Shown one piece after another: positions 13,785 to 25,075 of a stretch of 64,000 nt of DNA; the stretch's first letter is position 1, and each line of letters opens with the position of its first letter. The position numbers and the translations under genes are program-made. This DNA is from Prorocentrum cordatum (Eukaryota; Sar; Dinophyceae; Prorocentrales; Prorocentraceae), in the NCBI GenBank assembly GCA_963575745.1, contig CAUYUJ010015016.1:36450-100449 (forward strand). The letters run 5' to 3'. The notes under the pieces were generated by a model, which was given only the letters and a program-made list of their open reading frames with translations, was not told the origin of the DNA and did not search any database.

Positions 13785-15180
13785 CTGTTCAGCTTTCCAC
13801 CAGTTTTTGATGATTGCCGACGTCCCGACGAACGAGTTGCAATTCATTTCTCTGCAAGGAGGGGGGCGCCATGCCGCCGCGAGAAAAAGCCACCTCGTCC
13901 GGGGGGGAACTCGCCCGGGGACCTGCGCGCGCGCCGCCTTTTGCTCGGGCCTAGGCGCAGTTTCTGGACGAGCCCCGCAAGACGAGATGCGCGCCGCCTT
14001 CCGGCCGCAAGGATGCTCCGCCTCCACTCTCTGAGGTCACCCGTCTCGACAGACATGGGCATCCCGTTCTTTCCCCGGGAAGTTTCGCTTCGATGGTCGG
14101 GGGAGTTGCTGCTGCCTGCGGCGAGAAATCCTCGGCGGGTCCGCCCTAGCTTCCCTGGGGGCATCCTCGCAGGGTCGCCGCTGTCCGCCAGGCCCGTGAG
14201 GTTGAGGGCGGCCGTTCCGTCAGGCATGTTCTCAGTTTGCAGCGCGTCTCGTTGCTGCGACAGCAGGCTTTCGCTAGTCTAGGCCCGCGCGCCGGGCATT
14301 TCGCCGAAGGAGGGGGGGGGGCAGGGGTCAGGACAGGGCGAAGGCGATCGAAATCAGGACGGGGAGATGGTTGCCGACGCGGGGGAGATGAGGGAATAAG
14401 TTGTTTTTTGTTTACGAGAAGCTTTTCACGGATCCCGAGGATCCGTCTTTGCCCCACTGGGTCTGGCAACGCTGGGGACCTGCATGCGTCTGCGCTTTGC
14501 CCGGGCGTCTGGGTGCCCAGTTGTTTCGGAAATGCCTCTCGCGATTGAAACCGGGGCGGCTGCGTCGAGGTGGGGGCGCCCCAGGGCCTGAGCGCCGAAG
14601 CCCTCAATCGTCTGGCCGAACACAGCGTTTTACGTTTGGCGAATCACCCGAGTGAGAGCCCTGATCCTATTTTCATGAGTCACCAGGTTACTTTTCTTGC
14701 CAAGTTCCATTGAGCTTTCCGCGTTGCCGACTTCCGCCTGATTGCGCTGCGCTCAAGTTTGCTGCAGTTGTGCTCGATGTGCCTCAGCGAACTCATCGAT
14801 CTCAGCTCGCTGCCTCTGTCACGTTTGCAAGTTGCATTCCGTCGCGGATGTCAAGTTTGCGAGGTCGTTGCGACGGCCCGCGTCCTCGTGGAGTGCGCTG
14901 TAGAATTTCGAGAACCGCTGTGCCTTTGGGGGGGGGGGGGGCGCGCGCTGCATATGACCACGTGCGACATGCCCAAATCGTTCGGAAGCGTGAACAACGG
15001 GAAGTTGCTTGAATGCTCGCAGGCGCAGGGAGCTTAGGGCCGCCACTTCCGAGTTTCTACTGCCCGGGATCGCGCCGGCACGTGCAGTGGCGAGGGCGCG
15101 ATCTCTCGTGCAGGGGGGCCCTGGAGCTCCGCGACTATGTAATGTGTTCTTGGACGACCCGATGTACGAGTACGATGAAT
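13785..15180. other. GC-rich sequence without a recognised gene
   Basis: No domain, satellite or RNA gene was recognised. A G14 homopolymer lies at 14928-14941. By position this may be decayed LINE sequence between the RNase H fragment and the RT fragment that follows, but no motif supports that directly. Confidence 0.4.
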
Positions 15181-15181
15181 T

Positions 15182-15975
15182 GTGTGTAGAATTCTTTGGG
15201 GGCATCCATTGCGGCCCGAAGGGTTGGCCATCCTGGGGCAACCTCACAAGCGACGCGAAACCGTGCTCTCGATTGAACGCCTGCCGCTGTTCATGTTCGC
15301 CGATAACACACTATGTCTTCGCCAGTTCACCGCAGATGCTCGTGGCCGCGTGGTTCTTGGCACAGCATTTTACGGGCGTGCTCGTGCGCGGTCCTGCTGA
15401 AGGACTGCCCCTGGATGACGACCGCCCCCGGCTTTGGTGCCCAGCTGCGCGCGGAGGCGGGCCTCATCGCTTGTATTGCTCGAGGGGAAGGCATCCGAAT
15501 GTTAGGAAATGTTGGGCGCATGGATCACGATGGGCAGCTGCGCCTCGGCAGCTGCCAGTCGGGGCATTTAAAGGGCCTGGGCTGCCTGGTCGAAACATTG
15601 AGCTGTGCTGTGTGATAAAAGGAAAGCTAACCTGGGGAATCGCCTCGGGCTTCTTGATTCGGTTGTGAGGCAAGCCGCATTTGTTTGTTTTGGGGAGCTT
15701 GGATTTCACGACGCGGCATCTTAGCAATATACGGGCCGCCAAGGCCAGGATGCTGAGGTCTATGATCGGTTTGCGGAAAACAGACGAGGAGACCATGACT
15801 GACTACTTGTTCTGCTTGAATAGAGTGTTGTGTAAGCAGCGTGCGAGGCACAAGGTTATGTCATGGGATGAATATGTTATGTTGTTGGGTCATCGTTGGG
15901 CTGGGCATGTCGCTAGGATGCAGGTTTATGGCCCGTCTCGGATTCCAGCGCTGTCTCGATCTTACAGAGACTAGA
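15182..15975 (+). pseudogene. LINE reverse transcriptase C-terminal half, decayed
   Basis: PLFMFADNTLCLR looks like RT motif C with the second Asp of FADD changed to Asn. It is followed in other frames by FASSPQMLVAAWFLAQ, APGFGAQLRAEAGLI and IRMLGNVGRMDHDGQLRLG, which fit the palm-thumb region. From 15690 the frame AAKARMLRSMIGLRKTDEE leads to WDEYVMLLGHRWAGHVARM, a C-terminal signature of many LINE RTs. At least three frameshifts and the FADN change indicate a dead copy. It seems to be a different LINE family from the EEP/RNase H remnants upstream. Confidence 0.6.
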
Positions 15976-16360
15976 ACGACTTGCAGTTTCTGAAACAGCT
16001 TGGGGAGCCAGTGCCACCATTGTAATTTTCATGTCTGGAGGTGGACGAACTCGGACAGGGATTGGCTGATCTGGACGAAGGAAGTTTCTCTGAGCTTCTA
16101 GAAGGTCAACACGGACCCAGATACGAGCTGGGTTGTTCTCAGCTTTCAGCAATACGCTGTTCTGGCTGGTGAGATGTGCGCATTCTAATGATGAGTTGAC
16201 TTGTGTACTTGTAAGCCCTTTAATTTTAAATCGAATCGGGGGAAGATTTTGCCACGCACTTTTCCCCCGTTTTGCCCGCCTACGCCTGTTGTATCAGGCG
16301 TCGTTCACAAATTTGTTACATCCAAAGACGGCCAGGACTCCAGCGTCGCCCACACGCCAA

Positions 16361-16430
16361 CTGATGATGATGCTGGTGATGATGATTGTGATGCTGATGA
16401 TGCTGCTGCTGATGATGATGATGATAATGC

Positions 16431-16496
<66 letters not shown>

Positions 16497-16735
16497 CGAC
16501 GCTGTCGCCGACGACGTCTCCGATCGCGGCCTCTCCGGATTTACTAGAACCTGCGATGGCCATGGCTTGCGACGACGACGACGGCCTACGACGACCCGCG
16601 GCAACGACGACCACCGACGGAGACGGAAATGGTCTGACGATGAATGCGAAAACGACGATGGCGGATGGTGGCGACGACGACGGCGGCGGAGGAGGAGGAG
16701 GACGACGACGACCGACGCAGCCCTCCGCTGACAGA
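16361..16735. repeat. GAT and GAC triplet repeats
   Basis: A run of about 45 GAT triplets with a few GCT interruptions (16361-16497) passes into irregular GAC/GAA/GGC triplets (to about 16735). The poly-Asp, poly-Met and poly-Ile frames are compositional. Confidence 0.95.
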
Positions 16736-16739
16736 GTTC

Positions 16740-17036
16740 TGCAGAGGCGTCTGGGGGTCTCTCGAGGCCCCCGGTGGCCCCCTGGAGGTCCTCAGAGGTC
16801 CCCAGCGGCTCGCACGGGGTCACAAGTCACGCAAACGCTTCGGCTCTCGACTTGAGGGATCGTTCCGTCGCGCGGCGGGGCGCACGCCAGGAACCGTCCT
16901 GGGTCCCCCTTCGCATCGTGCGGCCTGTCTTCGGTCCCACCCGCGCCCCACCCGCAGCACCTCCCTCCTCTCTTTTCTTTCCTCCTCCTTTCCTTCCTCG
17001 CATGCACATGCGCACCCGCGTTTTTCCTCACATGCG
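16740..17036. other. GC-rich spacer
   Basis: This stretch has three short CCCCxxxGGTCC-like echoes near 16770-16810 and a pyrimidine-rich segment near 16960-17010. No gene was recognised. Confidence 0.4.
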
Positions 17037-17037
17037 T

Positions 17038-17224
17038 TAGGTCTGTGTGGTGTCGACAGGGCGGCCATCTGCCGCGGGCGTTCAAGGTTGAACGCCTCCA
17101 ATGGCTCAGAAATGGCAAATTTGGAACGGTCCTGCGATCGGAAAGCCGCCGATCGTTCAAGGTGGAACGATCCGCACGGTGTCAGAAACCAGCGCTCTGG
17201 CCGTCACGGCACGACCCTGTCTTA
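17038..17224. mobile_element. Small TIR element (MITE-like), diverged copy 1
   Basis: This segment aligns with the intact element at 41103-41294. GTGTCGAC lies near the left end, GTTCAAGGTTGAACGCC is internal, CCGATCGTTCAAGGTGGAAC lies in the right half, and GTCAGAAACCAGCG precedes the right end. The terminal inverted repeats are degraded. It carries no transposase, so any mobility would depend on an autonomous relative. Confidence 0.65.
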
Positions 17225-17229
17225 CAGAC

Positions 17230-17300
17230 CTTCACACATACACATGCCCATGCACCTGCACGCACATACACCATACGTATAGGCATACTTCTTCACATAC
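17230..17300. repeat. Short CA-rich microsatellite
   Basis: Imperfect ACACATGCA/CACATACA units, about 70 bp, lie directly after the MITE-like copy. Confidence 0.6.
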
Positions 17301-17309
17301 CCCACCGTG

Positions 17310-17700
17310 CAGGGCGTGGCAGGGTTTATATTCCTCGCCACCAAACGGGGTGCGCACGGTCGGCCCACTGGTCCGTCCCAGCGTTTCTTGCGTGGTATAG
17401 CCCTTCTTAGCCACCAGACGGGGTGTGCACGGGGGTCGAAGAAGAAAAGTCGTGATAAACAAAAGCTTTCGGCGCTCCGCGCGGATTCCTTGGATCTGCG
17501 CTGGGTCCCCTTGGCGGCGGCGTCAGGCAGGTGGGCCCGGCGCCGATCCAAGAACTCTGCGCGGAGCGCGGGAAGTTTCCGTTCACGCAGTTTTTCTTTC
17601 TCCCGTTCTTCGCCACCATGGGGGGTGAGCACGGGATGCGGTCTTCATCCGTCCCACGCTCCCAGGGCGTGGCAGGGGTCGCATTTGTCTCGCGTGTTCT
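17310..17700. repeat. Degenerate repeat block with nested foldback
   Basis: GGGCGTGGCAGGG occurs at about 17313 and 17676, and CGCCACCA-ACGGGGTG-like segments occur at about 17335, 17410 and 17610. They enclose an inverted repeat described separately (17473-17568). No coding signal was seen. Confidence 0.55.
17473..17568. repeat. Foldback repeat with ~32-bp inverted arms, copy 1
   Basis: The left arm (CGCTCCGCGCGGATTCCTTG onward, 17473-17504) is the reverse complement of the right arm (17537-17568) with about five mismatches. A related foldback with the core CTTGGATCGGCGCTGGG lies in the intron of the PDI-like gene at 62262-62388. The pair behaves like a dispersed hairpin element. Confidence 0.65.
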
Positions 17701-17704
17701 GGAG

Positions 17705-17940
17705 ACGTGTTCGGAAGATTCCAGTATGCAAGAAAAGACGATGAACTATGCATGCGGGGTCTTGCGGTAGTGTAATTCGAATACGCGGCCCCAGAGGTCC
17801 CTACCCCATTGGTCGAATTCGAGCAAAAACGCTGGGACTGAAAGCGTCGTATCGTTGGAAAGATCCGGGACCCTCTAATCCTCAAATCCTCGCATCCTCG
17901 AAAACGGGCGACCGCCGACCAGCGGCCGCAGGCGCCCAGC
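17705..17940. other. Spacer
   Basis: No gene was recognised. A CTCTAATCCTC-like segment near 17871 recurs as TTCTAATCCTC near 18077, suggesting that the following triplet array sits inside a small duplication. Confidence 0.4.
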
Positions 17941-17962
17941 GCCGCTGCCGCCGCCGCCGCTG

Positions 17963-17996
<34 letters not shown>

Positions 17997-18200
17997 GGTC
18001 GTCGTCGTCGTCGACGACGTCGTCGTCGTCGGCTAGGGTGGAACTGACAAATCGGATCGTTGGGGATCTGGGATCTTCTAATCCTCCAACCCTCGGATCC
18101 TCGAACCCACCGGTGCGTCGTCGTCATCGTCGTCGTCATCATCGTCTTCTTCGTCGCGCATCGTTGTCGTCATGCGTCGTCGTCGATGTCGTCTGCTACG
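17941..18200. repeat. GTC/CGT triplet repeats
   Basis: Two runs (about 17945-18032 and 18113-18190) flank an 80-bp segment containing TAATCCTC-like sequence. Frames through them are poly-Arg or poly-Ser by composition. Confidence 0.9.
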
Positions 18201-18415
18201 CTCGTGAAACATCGTATCTTTGGAGATCATTTTGTTGGATGGAACTCTCAAGCTCTCTGCCGCCTCAAGCAGTGTACGTTCAGAGCAGAAGCGCAGCAAA
18301 GCCACAGCAAGGAGTGGCATCGACAGTGTATCTCCGCACACGTGTCACGCGCTCTCGCGAGCAAGCACACAGCAGAGAGCCTCAGGACGCCGAGGCGCCG
18401 ATGCGGTGGCCGGAG

Positions 18416-18592
18416 CTTCGACGGCCTCGACGGCCTCGACGGCCTCGAAGGCCTCGTTGGCCGAGGGGATCTTCCTCGGATCTCCGAAGGCCTCCGCGGC
18501 CTCGAAGGCCTCGACGGCCTCGAGGGCCTCGACGGCCTCTCGGGAATCCTTCCTCGGACCCTCGAAGGCCTCCGCGGCCTCGAAGCCCCTGG
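18416..18592. repeat. 9-bp minisatellite, GGCCTCGAC/GGCCTCGAA
   Basis: About 18 nine-base units (GGCCTCGAC, GGCCTCGAA and variants) give in-frame Gly-Leu-Asp/Glu or Ala-Ser-Thr repeats. The array is embedded in GC-rich sequence with open frames on both strands and no recognisable domain. A coding role for 18200-18900 cannot be excluded, but nothing supports it. Confidence 0.85.
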
Positions 18593-19140
18593 AGCGCGGG
18601 CGGCTGCCGGCCGCCCTGCGGCCGCAGGCGCCCGGCGCCGCCGCGCCGCAGCCGAGCCCCGGTGGCTGCGCGAGCGCCAGCGCTGCGGCGAGCGCGGCCG
18701 CCCTCGGGGCGCGGCGGCCCACCCTGGCGAGCTCCGCCGCCGCCGCGGCCTCCTCTCTGCGGCGCGCCCCCTCTCGGGGGAGCGTAAGACCCGGGTTTGC
18801 CGGGACTCGGGTTCGCCATCGTTCTTTGACGACTGCGCCTCGGATTTTGACGAGGAGGAGTTTCGTGGGATGTCTGCAGCGGGAGGCCTCGTCAAAATGC
18901 AGGCTCGGCCTCGTCATTTTTGTTGACGACCTCGTCGGGGATTTCCGAGTCCCCCGTACCCGGGTCTTGCGTCTCCCCGACCCTCGCGTCGTGGCGCTCG
19001 GGCTGGGCGAACGGGTGGGATCGGGGAGGGGTCGAGGCTCACGAGCAGGGGTGGACCTACACGGTGTTCTGGCGATCTCGTGGGCCGTTTTCGTTTCGCT
19101 TTCGTCTTGTTTAGGTTCAGCCCTGCTCACGAGGTCGGGG
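18593..19140. other. GC-rich sequence, no gene recognised
   Basis: Very high GC up to 18780, then more balanced sequence. Overlapping frames on both strands are open, as expected for GC-rich DNA. No motif was recognised. Confidence 0.4.
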
Positions 19141-19281
19141 GGTCAAATGCAAGCGGGGGTCAGTCAGGGCGCGAGATCTTGCAGGATCCTGCAGGGCCGG
19201 GGGCGCACTGACCCGGTTTTGGGCGCAGGATCCTGTAGGATCTTGCAAGGCCGGGTTGACCCAGGTTTGTATTGACCCAGT
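19141..19281. repeat. Dispersed repeat R2, copy 1 (CTGCAGGATCCTGCAGG core)
   Basis: Contains GGGTCAGT, CTTGCAGGATCCTGCAGGG, CACTGACCCGG and ATTGACCCAG, in the same order as 20131-20299. The core is rich in palindromes around GGATCC. About 1 kb separates the two copies. Confidence 0.75.
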
Positions 19282-19936
19282 GGAAGCCCGAGGGAAGGGG
19301 GGGGCCACGCAATGTGCTACCTGCAGCTGGTTTCCGCCCCGCCGCGGGGCCCATGCCTCGGTGCATGGGCGCCTCCCAGCGCCAGGAGGCGCCAGGAGAA
19401 AAGCTGCGGCGTGAGCTGATTCTCTGCCCTGCCCTTTGCTGTCCTACCCTTTCGCCCCCACCCCCCACCGACACGATCACGACAGAAGGTGCCTTGCACT
19501 CTTCGGCCTCTGGGGGCCCTGGCCAGGCCCCAGGGCCAACGCAGATCGATCCAGGCCGAGGAATGTGGCAGGAGGACGGGGTCGGGGGCGCCAGCCGTGA
19601 TTTTCGCGATGCCGCATTTTTCTTTGCAGCGTCGGACCTCGGGGCCCTCGCTGCCTTTCTGGGCCCCCGTCTGGAGATCTCCAGTGGAGCGATGCTGGGC
19701 GCTGACAGAAAGGGTGAGGGGTCTCCCTTTCGGACTTCGGCTCACCTCCCTGGGATTAAGTCTGGCCTGTCCCTCTACAGGAGGAAAATTCAAAAACAGT
19801 AAAATAATAACCTGGGGAAGATTTCTTGATTGTTTTTGGACTATTCGGGGATATGTTTTGATTATTTTCGAGTTTTCGTCCGAAATCTGCCTGTAGGAGG
19901 ACACGCCCGACTTAACATTCGGCTCACCTCCCAGGG
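19282..19936. other. Spacer between R2 copies
   Basis: No gene was recognised. The AT-rich segment 19790-19900 stands out from its GC-rich surroundings. Confidence 0.4.
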
Positions 19937-19943
19937 TGCGGTT

Positions 19944-20010
19944 GGTTCGTGTCGCCGCGGCGGCGATCCCAGCGCGGACGTTCAAGGTTGCGCGCTGCCA
20001 GTGGACTGGA
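19944..20010. mobile_element. Partial MITE-like copy 2 (left half)
   Basis: GGTTCGTGTCGCCG, GGCGGCGATCCC and GGACGTTCAAGGTTG match the left half of the element at 41103. The right half is absent, so this is a truncated relic. Confidence 0.5.
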
Positions 20011-20130
20011 GTCAGGGCAGCGGTGCCGGGGTGCCGCCTGCCCCGCGCCGCGCGGGTGTGGCCGGAGGCCCCAGAGGTCCCAGGAAGCCTTCTCCGGAGG
20101 CGCCAGACAAGGGTTCAAACGCCGTGAGAC

Positions 20131-20299
20131 GGGGGTCAGTGCAAACGGATGTCAGCCAGAGCGCCCGACCTTGCATGATCCTGCAGGACCAGGGTCGCAT
20201 TGACCCGGGCTCAGGTGCAGGATCCTGCAGGATCCTGCAGGATTTTGCAGTATCTTGCAAATCTTGACTGACCCGGGTCTGGATTGACCCGGGTCAGAA
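20131..20299. repeat. Dispersed repeat R2, copy 2
   Basis: Same order of blocks as copy 1, with the GGATCCTGCAGG core tandemly repeated three times (about 20219-20245) and TTGACCCGGGTCAG at the right end. Confidence 0.75.
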
Positions 20300-20445
20300 G
20301 ATCCCCGAAAACGCCGCCCCCTCCGACGACGACGTGATGTCAGTCGGAGGGGTTCGGTGTGTGCATCATGTCGTTTGGCCGCTTCTGCAGCAAGAAACCA
20401 TACACCTGGAGGTGCGTAGGACTCTGGATGGGGAACATCTACAAG

Positions 20446-20512
20446 CATATATATATATATATATATATATACGGATATGCAGATATACAAATTCATATAT
20501 ACAATACAATCG
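20446..20512. repeat. TA microsatellite
   Basis: An (AT)n run of about 25 bp is followed by ATATACAAATTCATATATAC-like sequence. It is an AT-rich island in GC-rich DNA. Confidence 0.9.
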
Positions 20513-21689
20513 GGCTACGCTGCGCTATGATGCCAGCTTCGCTGTGCGGACAAAATGCCGCCAGGAAGCTTCGCTGGTCAGGAGTGGTGTCAAATTTGCT
20601 ATGCCGCCTGCCGCTTTGCAAGCAACGCGTAGCACTTGGGTTGTCCAGTCCGCACGCGGCCTGCCAACTTTCTTCACATACCTGTCGGAAACTCGCCGAA
20701 TACATACAGTTCAGAAGGTTGCCTCTCTTGGGGGGTTCCCTTCAGGTGATATGGCGACTTTCCGAAGCAGGCGGAGCTGTTGTCGAGCTATTGTTTCTGG
20801 CAGAAAGGACTGCCCAGTCGCGTCAAAGACAAATACGTTCCTCCTCTTGATTCATAGGCTGGCGCGATCCCCTAGATCGTGCGGAGGCACCTGCAATGAA
20901 AACCATCCAAGCGCTTCCAGCCAGCAGCAGCTAACCACAACATTGATATTCCATACGTCAGTTTGCGACGAACACCTCGATTTGTCGACTCCAGCAAAGA
21001 CTAAGACTTGAATTGTATTTGGCTGAGGGGGCGCAACTGGTCCTTATGTACAAAGGGGACCAAGCACGAAAGTACGAACAAAGTTCGCGGCCAACGCTTG
21101 TACAAAATTCAAGGTCAAACTTACGATGATCCCGAAGTCCGAAAATGTTTGGATAAAGTTTGGCGGCGAAGACGCTCCACATCCGGAGCGCGCGTGAGCT
21201 TTTCGTAAACTCTCGAATCCGTTTCGAACTTTATCCGAACATCTCTTCCAGCTTTCCAAACTCTGTTCAAACATTTGAACTTTGTTCGGTCTCCCCCTGA
21301 ACTTTCGAACTTGTTTCGGACTCTTGCTTTCCTTGGTTTCCGAACTCGAAGTTTCATTTCCCCCCCCGCCCGAACCCGAGCCCTAACTTTATTTTCCCAG
21401 GGAAGCCCAACCTTCCCCTCATCAGCCGATTACAAGACTTGAATGTCGCCATATCTTTGGAAGCATCTCGAAGTCAACCTGGGCTGTGCCAAAACGGCGA
21501 GACAGCTCTCTGCTCGCACCCCTTGCTCCAGAAATCAAGGCTACCAAATAAATCAAGCCCCCCCGTGCTGGTATGTTATTGTAGTGGCCTTCGGCCAGTG
21601 CCGCCGATCCGGGTCGCTTGGGGCGCCCCCCAGACTGGGCGGCGACACTTTGCCGACAGACGCACGCGCACGCTCGCAGACATTACGCG
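20513..21689. other. Mixed-composition spacer
   Basis: Average GC falls here. A segment at about 21060-21360 is rich in GAAC/GTTC words (TTTCGAACTT, CAAACATTTGAACTTTGTTC) that form many short inverted pairs. One plus frame (20334-21011) stays open for 225 codons but passes through the TA microsatellite and has no recognised domain. Confidence 0.4.
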
Positions 21690-21905
21690 CGCACACGGAC
21701 ACACACACACACACACACGAGCACACACACACACACACACGCACACACACACACACGCACTACACGCACCCACAGACACAAACACCACACTCACACACGC
21801 GCGCCACCTTCGCAGGCCCATACACACGCGCCTGCAACACACAAATACACACACCACACACACACACACCGCACAAACACACACACACACGCACCACACA
21901 ACAAA
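21690..21905. repeat. CA microsatellite
   Basis: Imperfect (CA)n of about 215 bp with interruptions. It resembles the tract at the start of the window but is much shorter. Confidence 0.9.
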
Positions 21906-22039
21906 CACGCATTTCACCGCCACCTTCGTCCCCCCCATTTGTTTCCCGTTTTACGTTCTTGTCTCGTTCCGCTTCTCTCCTTCTTTCCCCGATTCCCTTC
22001 ACGCGTACACGGACAAACATTGCCCCACGCACGCGCTCA

Positions 22040-22490
22040 CCTCCCCTCCCCTCCTTGCCCGGCAGAGCCACGCCGGCAACCCCCCCAGAGGCTGAAGCTC
22101 AGCCTCGAGGCTGTAGCTGAGCCTCATCAAACTCACGCGCCGCGGACCCCCCCCTTTCCCTCCACGCCATCAGAATCCACGCCTCACCCCCCCCAAAAAA
22201 CTTCCCCCAGTTCTCCGTGTCCACATGCGGGACGGGGGGCGGGACCCCCTCCCTCCACGCCACTGGAACCCGCGCCACCAGACCCCCCAACCCCCCCTCC
22301 CCCCTTACCCCGGCAGAGCCACCCCAGCCACCGGACCCCCCCTCTCTTCCCCCAATTCCCCTTTTCCACAGGCGGGACCCCCCTCCCCCTCCCCACGCCA
22401 CCAGAACCTGCGCCACTGGACCCCCTCCCCCCTCCCCCCCCCTCCCCCGACCCTGGCAGAGCCACCCTGGTCACCCCTTTCCCCGTAAAC
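22040..22490. repeat. C-rich tandem repeat, ~130-bp unit
   Basis: Three to four diverged units contain CACGCCA-C-GAACC-GCGCCAC, GGACCCCCC, a long C/T tract and GGCAGAGCCACCC (at 22059, 22312 and 22456). The complementary strand has G-runs dense enough to allow G-quadruplexes. No coding signal. Confidence 0.75.
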
Positions 22491-23330
22491 TCACACGCCG
22501 TATCGGCGGATTACCTTGCGTGTCTGGAATATTGCGTTCGCATCTGATTTGGAGTAGTTGGAGCTCGTCTGGGTCCAGCACCATGCTGTGGCATCTTCCG
22601 GACTATTGTACAGCTGCAAGTAACTATCCCGCGCCTTTTTTAAATATATATATATATATGTATATATAAAAACCTTCCCAATATCAGTGTGTTGCCCGCG
22701 TGAAACACACCTGATCATTATCCACGTTCCCATATATGGCGGTGCTCTTCGGAAGCTTGGCCGCTTCTGAGTACACCATTGAACTCGCCGAAGGAACTTG
22801 GTATATAGACGCTCCAGCGTCCCACACGTTGTGCAGCTGGGGCGTCTATAGACCGAACTCCTTGGCCGACCAAACCACGGGGTGTGTACATCGAGCCCCC
22901 CCTGTCTGCACAACTTGGACCTTCTGAGGTATCGCCCCCCTCAGGATTTAGATCGATCCAGTTCGATATCGATTCTGGCTGGCTTGATCCGATGCCGCCC
23001 GATGATTGCATGGCGTTGTTGTGCATCCTGGCGTGGCCTAGCCTAGCCGATTCGATGGCTCCGTGACGATACAGCCTGCGCCAACGCGTCTTCCTGTCCG
23101 ATCGATTTTCCTATTCGATGCTGGCTCATCGTGTCCCGTCCCCAAGGCTGCTCTTTTTACCTGAGGCGCCTACGTCGAATCCCCGCCGCCCCCTGCCTTT
23201 CGAAACGCCCATGTGGCCAAACGTTGGGCCGAAGTCTGGCCAAGCTATTGGACTATGTGTTCCCCCAGTCGTTGTGGACCCCGTTGGGTGGACACACTGG
23301 GGAGAGGAAGGGGAAAAAGGAGGAGGAGAG
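22491..23330. other. Spacer with short TA microsatellite
   Basis: A (TA)n run lies at 22645-22670. ATAGACGCTCCAGCGTCC (22804) and GGGGCGTCTATAGACCG (22839) form a short inverted pair. No gene was recognised. Confidence 0.4.
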
Positions 23331-23339
23331 GGAGGAGAA

Positions 23340-23885
23340 GGAGGCGGAAAAAGAGGAGGCCTCTTGAGGCCTCCTGGGTGTTTCCTGGTAGCTGTTTGAG
23401 GGGCTGTAAGGGGCCTCGTGGGGGCCTCTCGGAGTTCTCCTGGGGCCCTTTGGATACCTCTTAGGGGCCTCCGGGGGGTCTCCATGGGACTTTTTGGCCT
23501 TGGGAGGCCGCTTTCGGGCCCGCTTGGAGCGTCGGGTTCCCGAGAAGGCGAGAGCGACAAGATCAGTGAAACACCTTCGGCAAATCGCAGATTTCGGTCT
23601 CCCGGAGGTTCTTTGGCATTCTCCTGGGGCGTCTGAGGGCCCTATTGGCCTTCAAAGGCCGTCTTGGGCTCTCCCTGGGCAGTTGTGGCTCCCTCTTCGG
23701 GCGCTTTAAGGCCGTCTTGGCGGTCTCTGGGGCCGTCTTGGGGCGGTCCTGGGGCCTTCTTAGGGGCCTCTTGGGCTGTCGTGGGGTCCTCTTGGCCTCG
23801 TGGCCCGCCTTGGGGGCGATCGTGGGGGCCTGTGGGCCCGTCTTGGAACGTCGGGCATCCGAGAAGGCGAGAGCGTTAAACTCAT
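23340..23885. repeat. ~10.5-bp-period minisatellite (CTTGGGGCCGT family), block 1
   Basis: Degenerate 10- and 11-bp units (CTTGGGGCCGT, CTGGGGCCGT, CTTCGGGCGCT) run in the CTTGG orientation. Two internal punctuation segments follow the same template, CTTGGAGCGTCGGGTTCC (23523) and CTTGGAACGTCGGGCATCC (23844), each then GAGAAGGCGAGAGCG. The same punctuation occurs in the blocks at 38-41 kb, so this is one dispersed composite repeat family. Confidence 0.85.
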
Positions 23886-24084
23886 TGAAAGGGTGCAGGA
23901 ATCAAGGGAGGAACAACCACCAAGACCGGACGATGGGCGTTTATTAAACGGCCCTGGGCGTTTGCTGAACAGCCTTGCCCTGTCTGATTCCTTCTTTGGG
24001 TGTGTTTACTAAACGACTTCGCGTGTCGGGTTGGTTTCTATCGGGGTGGATTTTGTGCCCTCTCAGGAAGAAAAGGTGAATGAA

Positions 24085-24605
24085 CATCAGCGGTTTTAGT
24101 TTCCTGGGGATCCTTTCGGAGCCCTCCTGGGGCGTCTGAGGGGCCTCTTGGCCTTGAGAGGCCGTCTCGGGCCTTCTTTGGGTGCTTTCGGGCCGTCTTG
24201 GAGGTCTCTGGGGGGGGTCTTGCGGCCGTCTTGGGGGCCCCTTGGGCTGTCTTTCGGACCTCTGCGGCCGTGTTGCGGTCCTCTTGTGGGCCTCGTGTGC
24301 CGTTTTCTGGCGATTTTGTTGGCCTATGGGCTCGTTTTGGAGCGTCGGGCGCAAGGACAAACATCGGGTACATTTACGATACGCATCGCAGATTTTGGTC
24401 TCCAGGAGGTTCTCTTGGAGCCCTCTCGGGGCGTCTGAGGGGCCTGTTGGGCCGTCTGGAGGACATATTGGGACGTTATGGGGCCATCTTGGCCGTCTTA
24501 GAGGCGTCTTGGGACTGCCTCGGAGGTCATATTGGACAATGTTGGTCGTCTTGGAGGCATCTTGGTGGCCATCGTGGGCCACCTTGGAGGCGAGTTTTCC
24601 AGTTA
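24085..24605. repeat. ~10.5-bp-period minisatellite, block 2
   Basis: Same family and orientation as block 1, with punctuation TTTTGGAGCGTCGGGCGC at about 24338 and CGCAGATTTTGGTCTCC at about 24387. CGCAGATTTCGGTCTCC occurs in block 1 at 23585. Confidence 0.85.
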
Positions 24606-25075
24606 TCCCCCCCTGTGTTGTGGACGACGATCACTGGAGATGAAGCGTGTTGCCAAACAACTTCAAGATGTTTGAACTGTGTTTCAAGCAAGTCTTAAAT
24701 ATGTAAAGCGACATGTTTTGAACATGTGTCGAACGTTTCTCTTACATGTTACGCACAGTTTTAATTCAATGACAGGATTGTTAGGGTGTCCCTTGTGATG
24801 ACATCCACAACCCTTGTGTGTTCTTCAGGGTGGACGGCGGGTTGGGCCAAGGGCCTTTGGGAACCTTTTATAATTAATCAACACTGGCGAACATTCTGCG
24901 CGCCGTGCACGGCCTGTGGCAAGCCACAGTGGGCCGCGGATGACGGAATGCGCACGACGCATCGCGACTTCTTATTCGGGAAATTCGGGACAAATCATAA
25001 CAAGGGGGAGTGTGGCTTTGGCGGGTCCAGATATGCTTGTATAATTTCTGGCCATGTTTTGCCTTTGCCTTAGAC
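24606..25075 (+). other. AT-richer spacer with one unassigned small frame
   Basis: A frame from 24786 to 25073 reads CAPCTACGKPQWAADDGMR and continues with Gly/Phe-rich sequence. Its composition is unlike the neighbouring repeats, and the Cys spacing could suit a small metal site. No family was recognised and there is no second line of evidence for a gene. Confidence 0.2.

Noticed and set aside
18200-18930. A gene across the 9-bp minisatellite, open in several frames.
   Set aside because: Open frames exist on both strands and are explained by high GC and the nine-base period. No domain or splice signal stands out.
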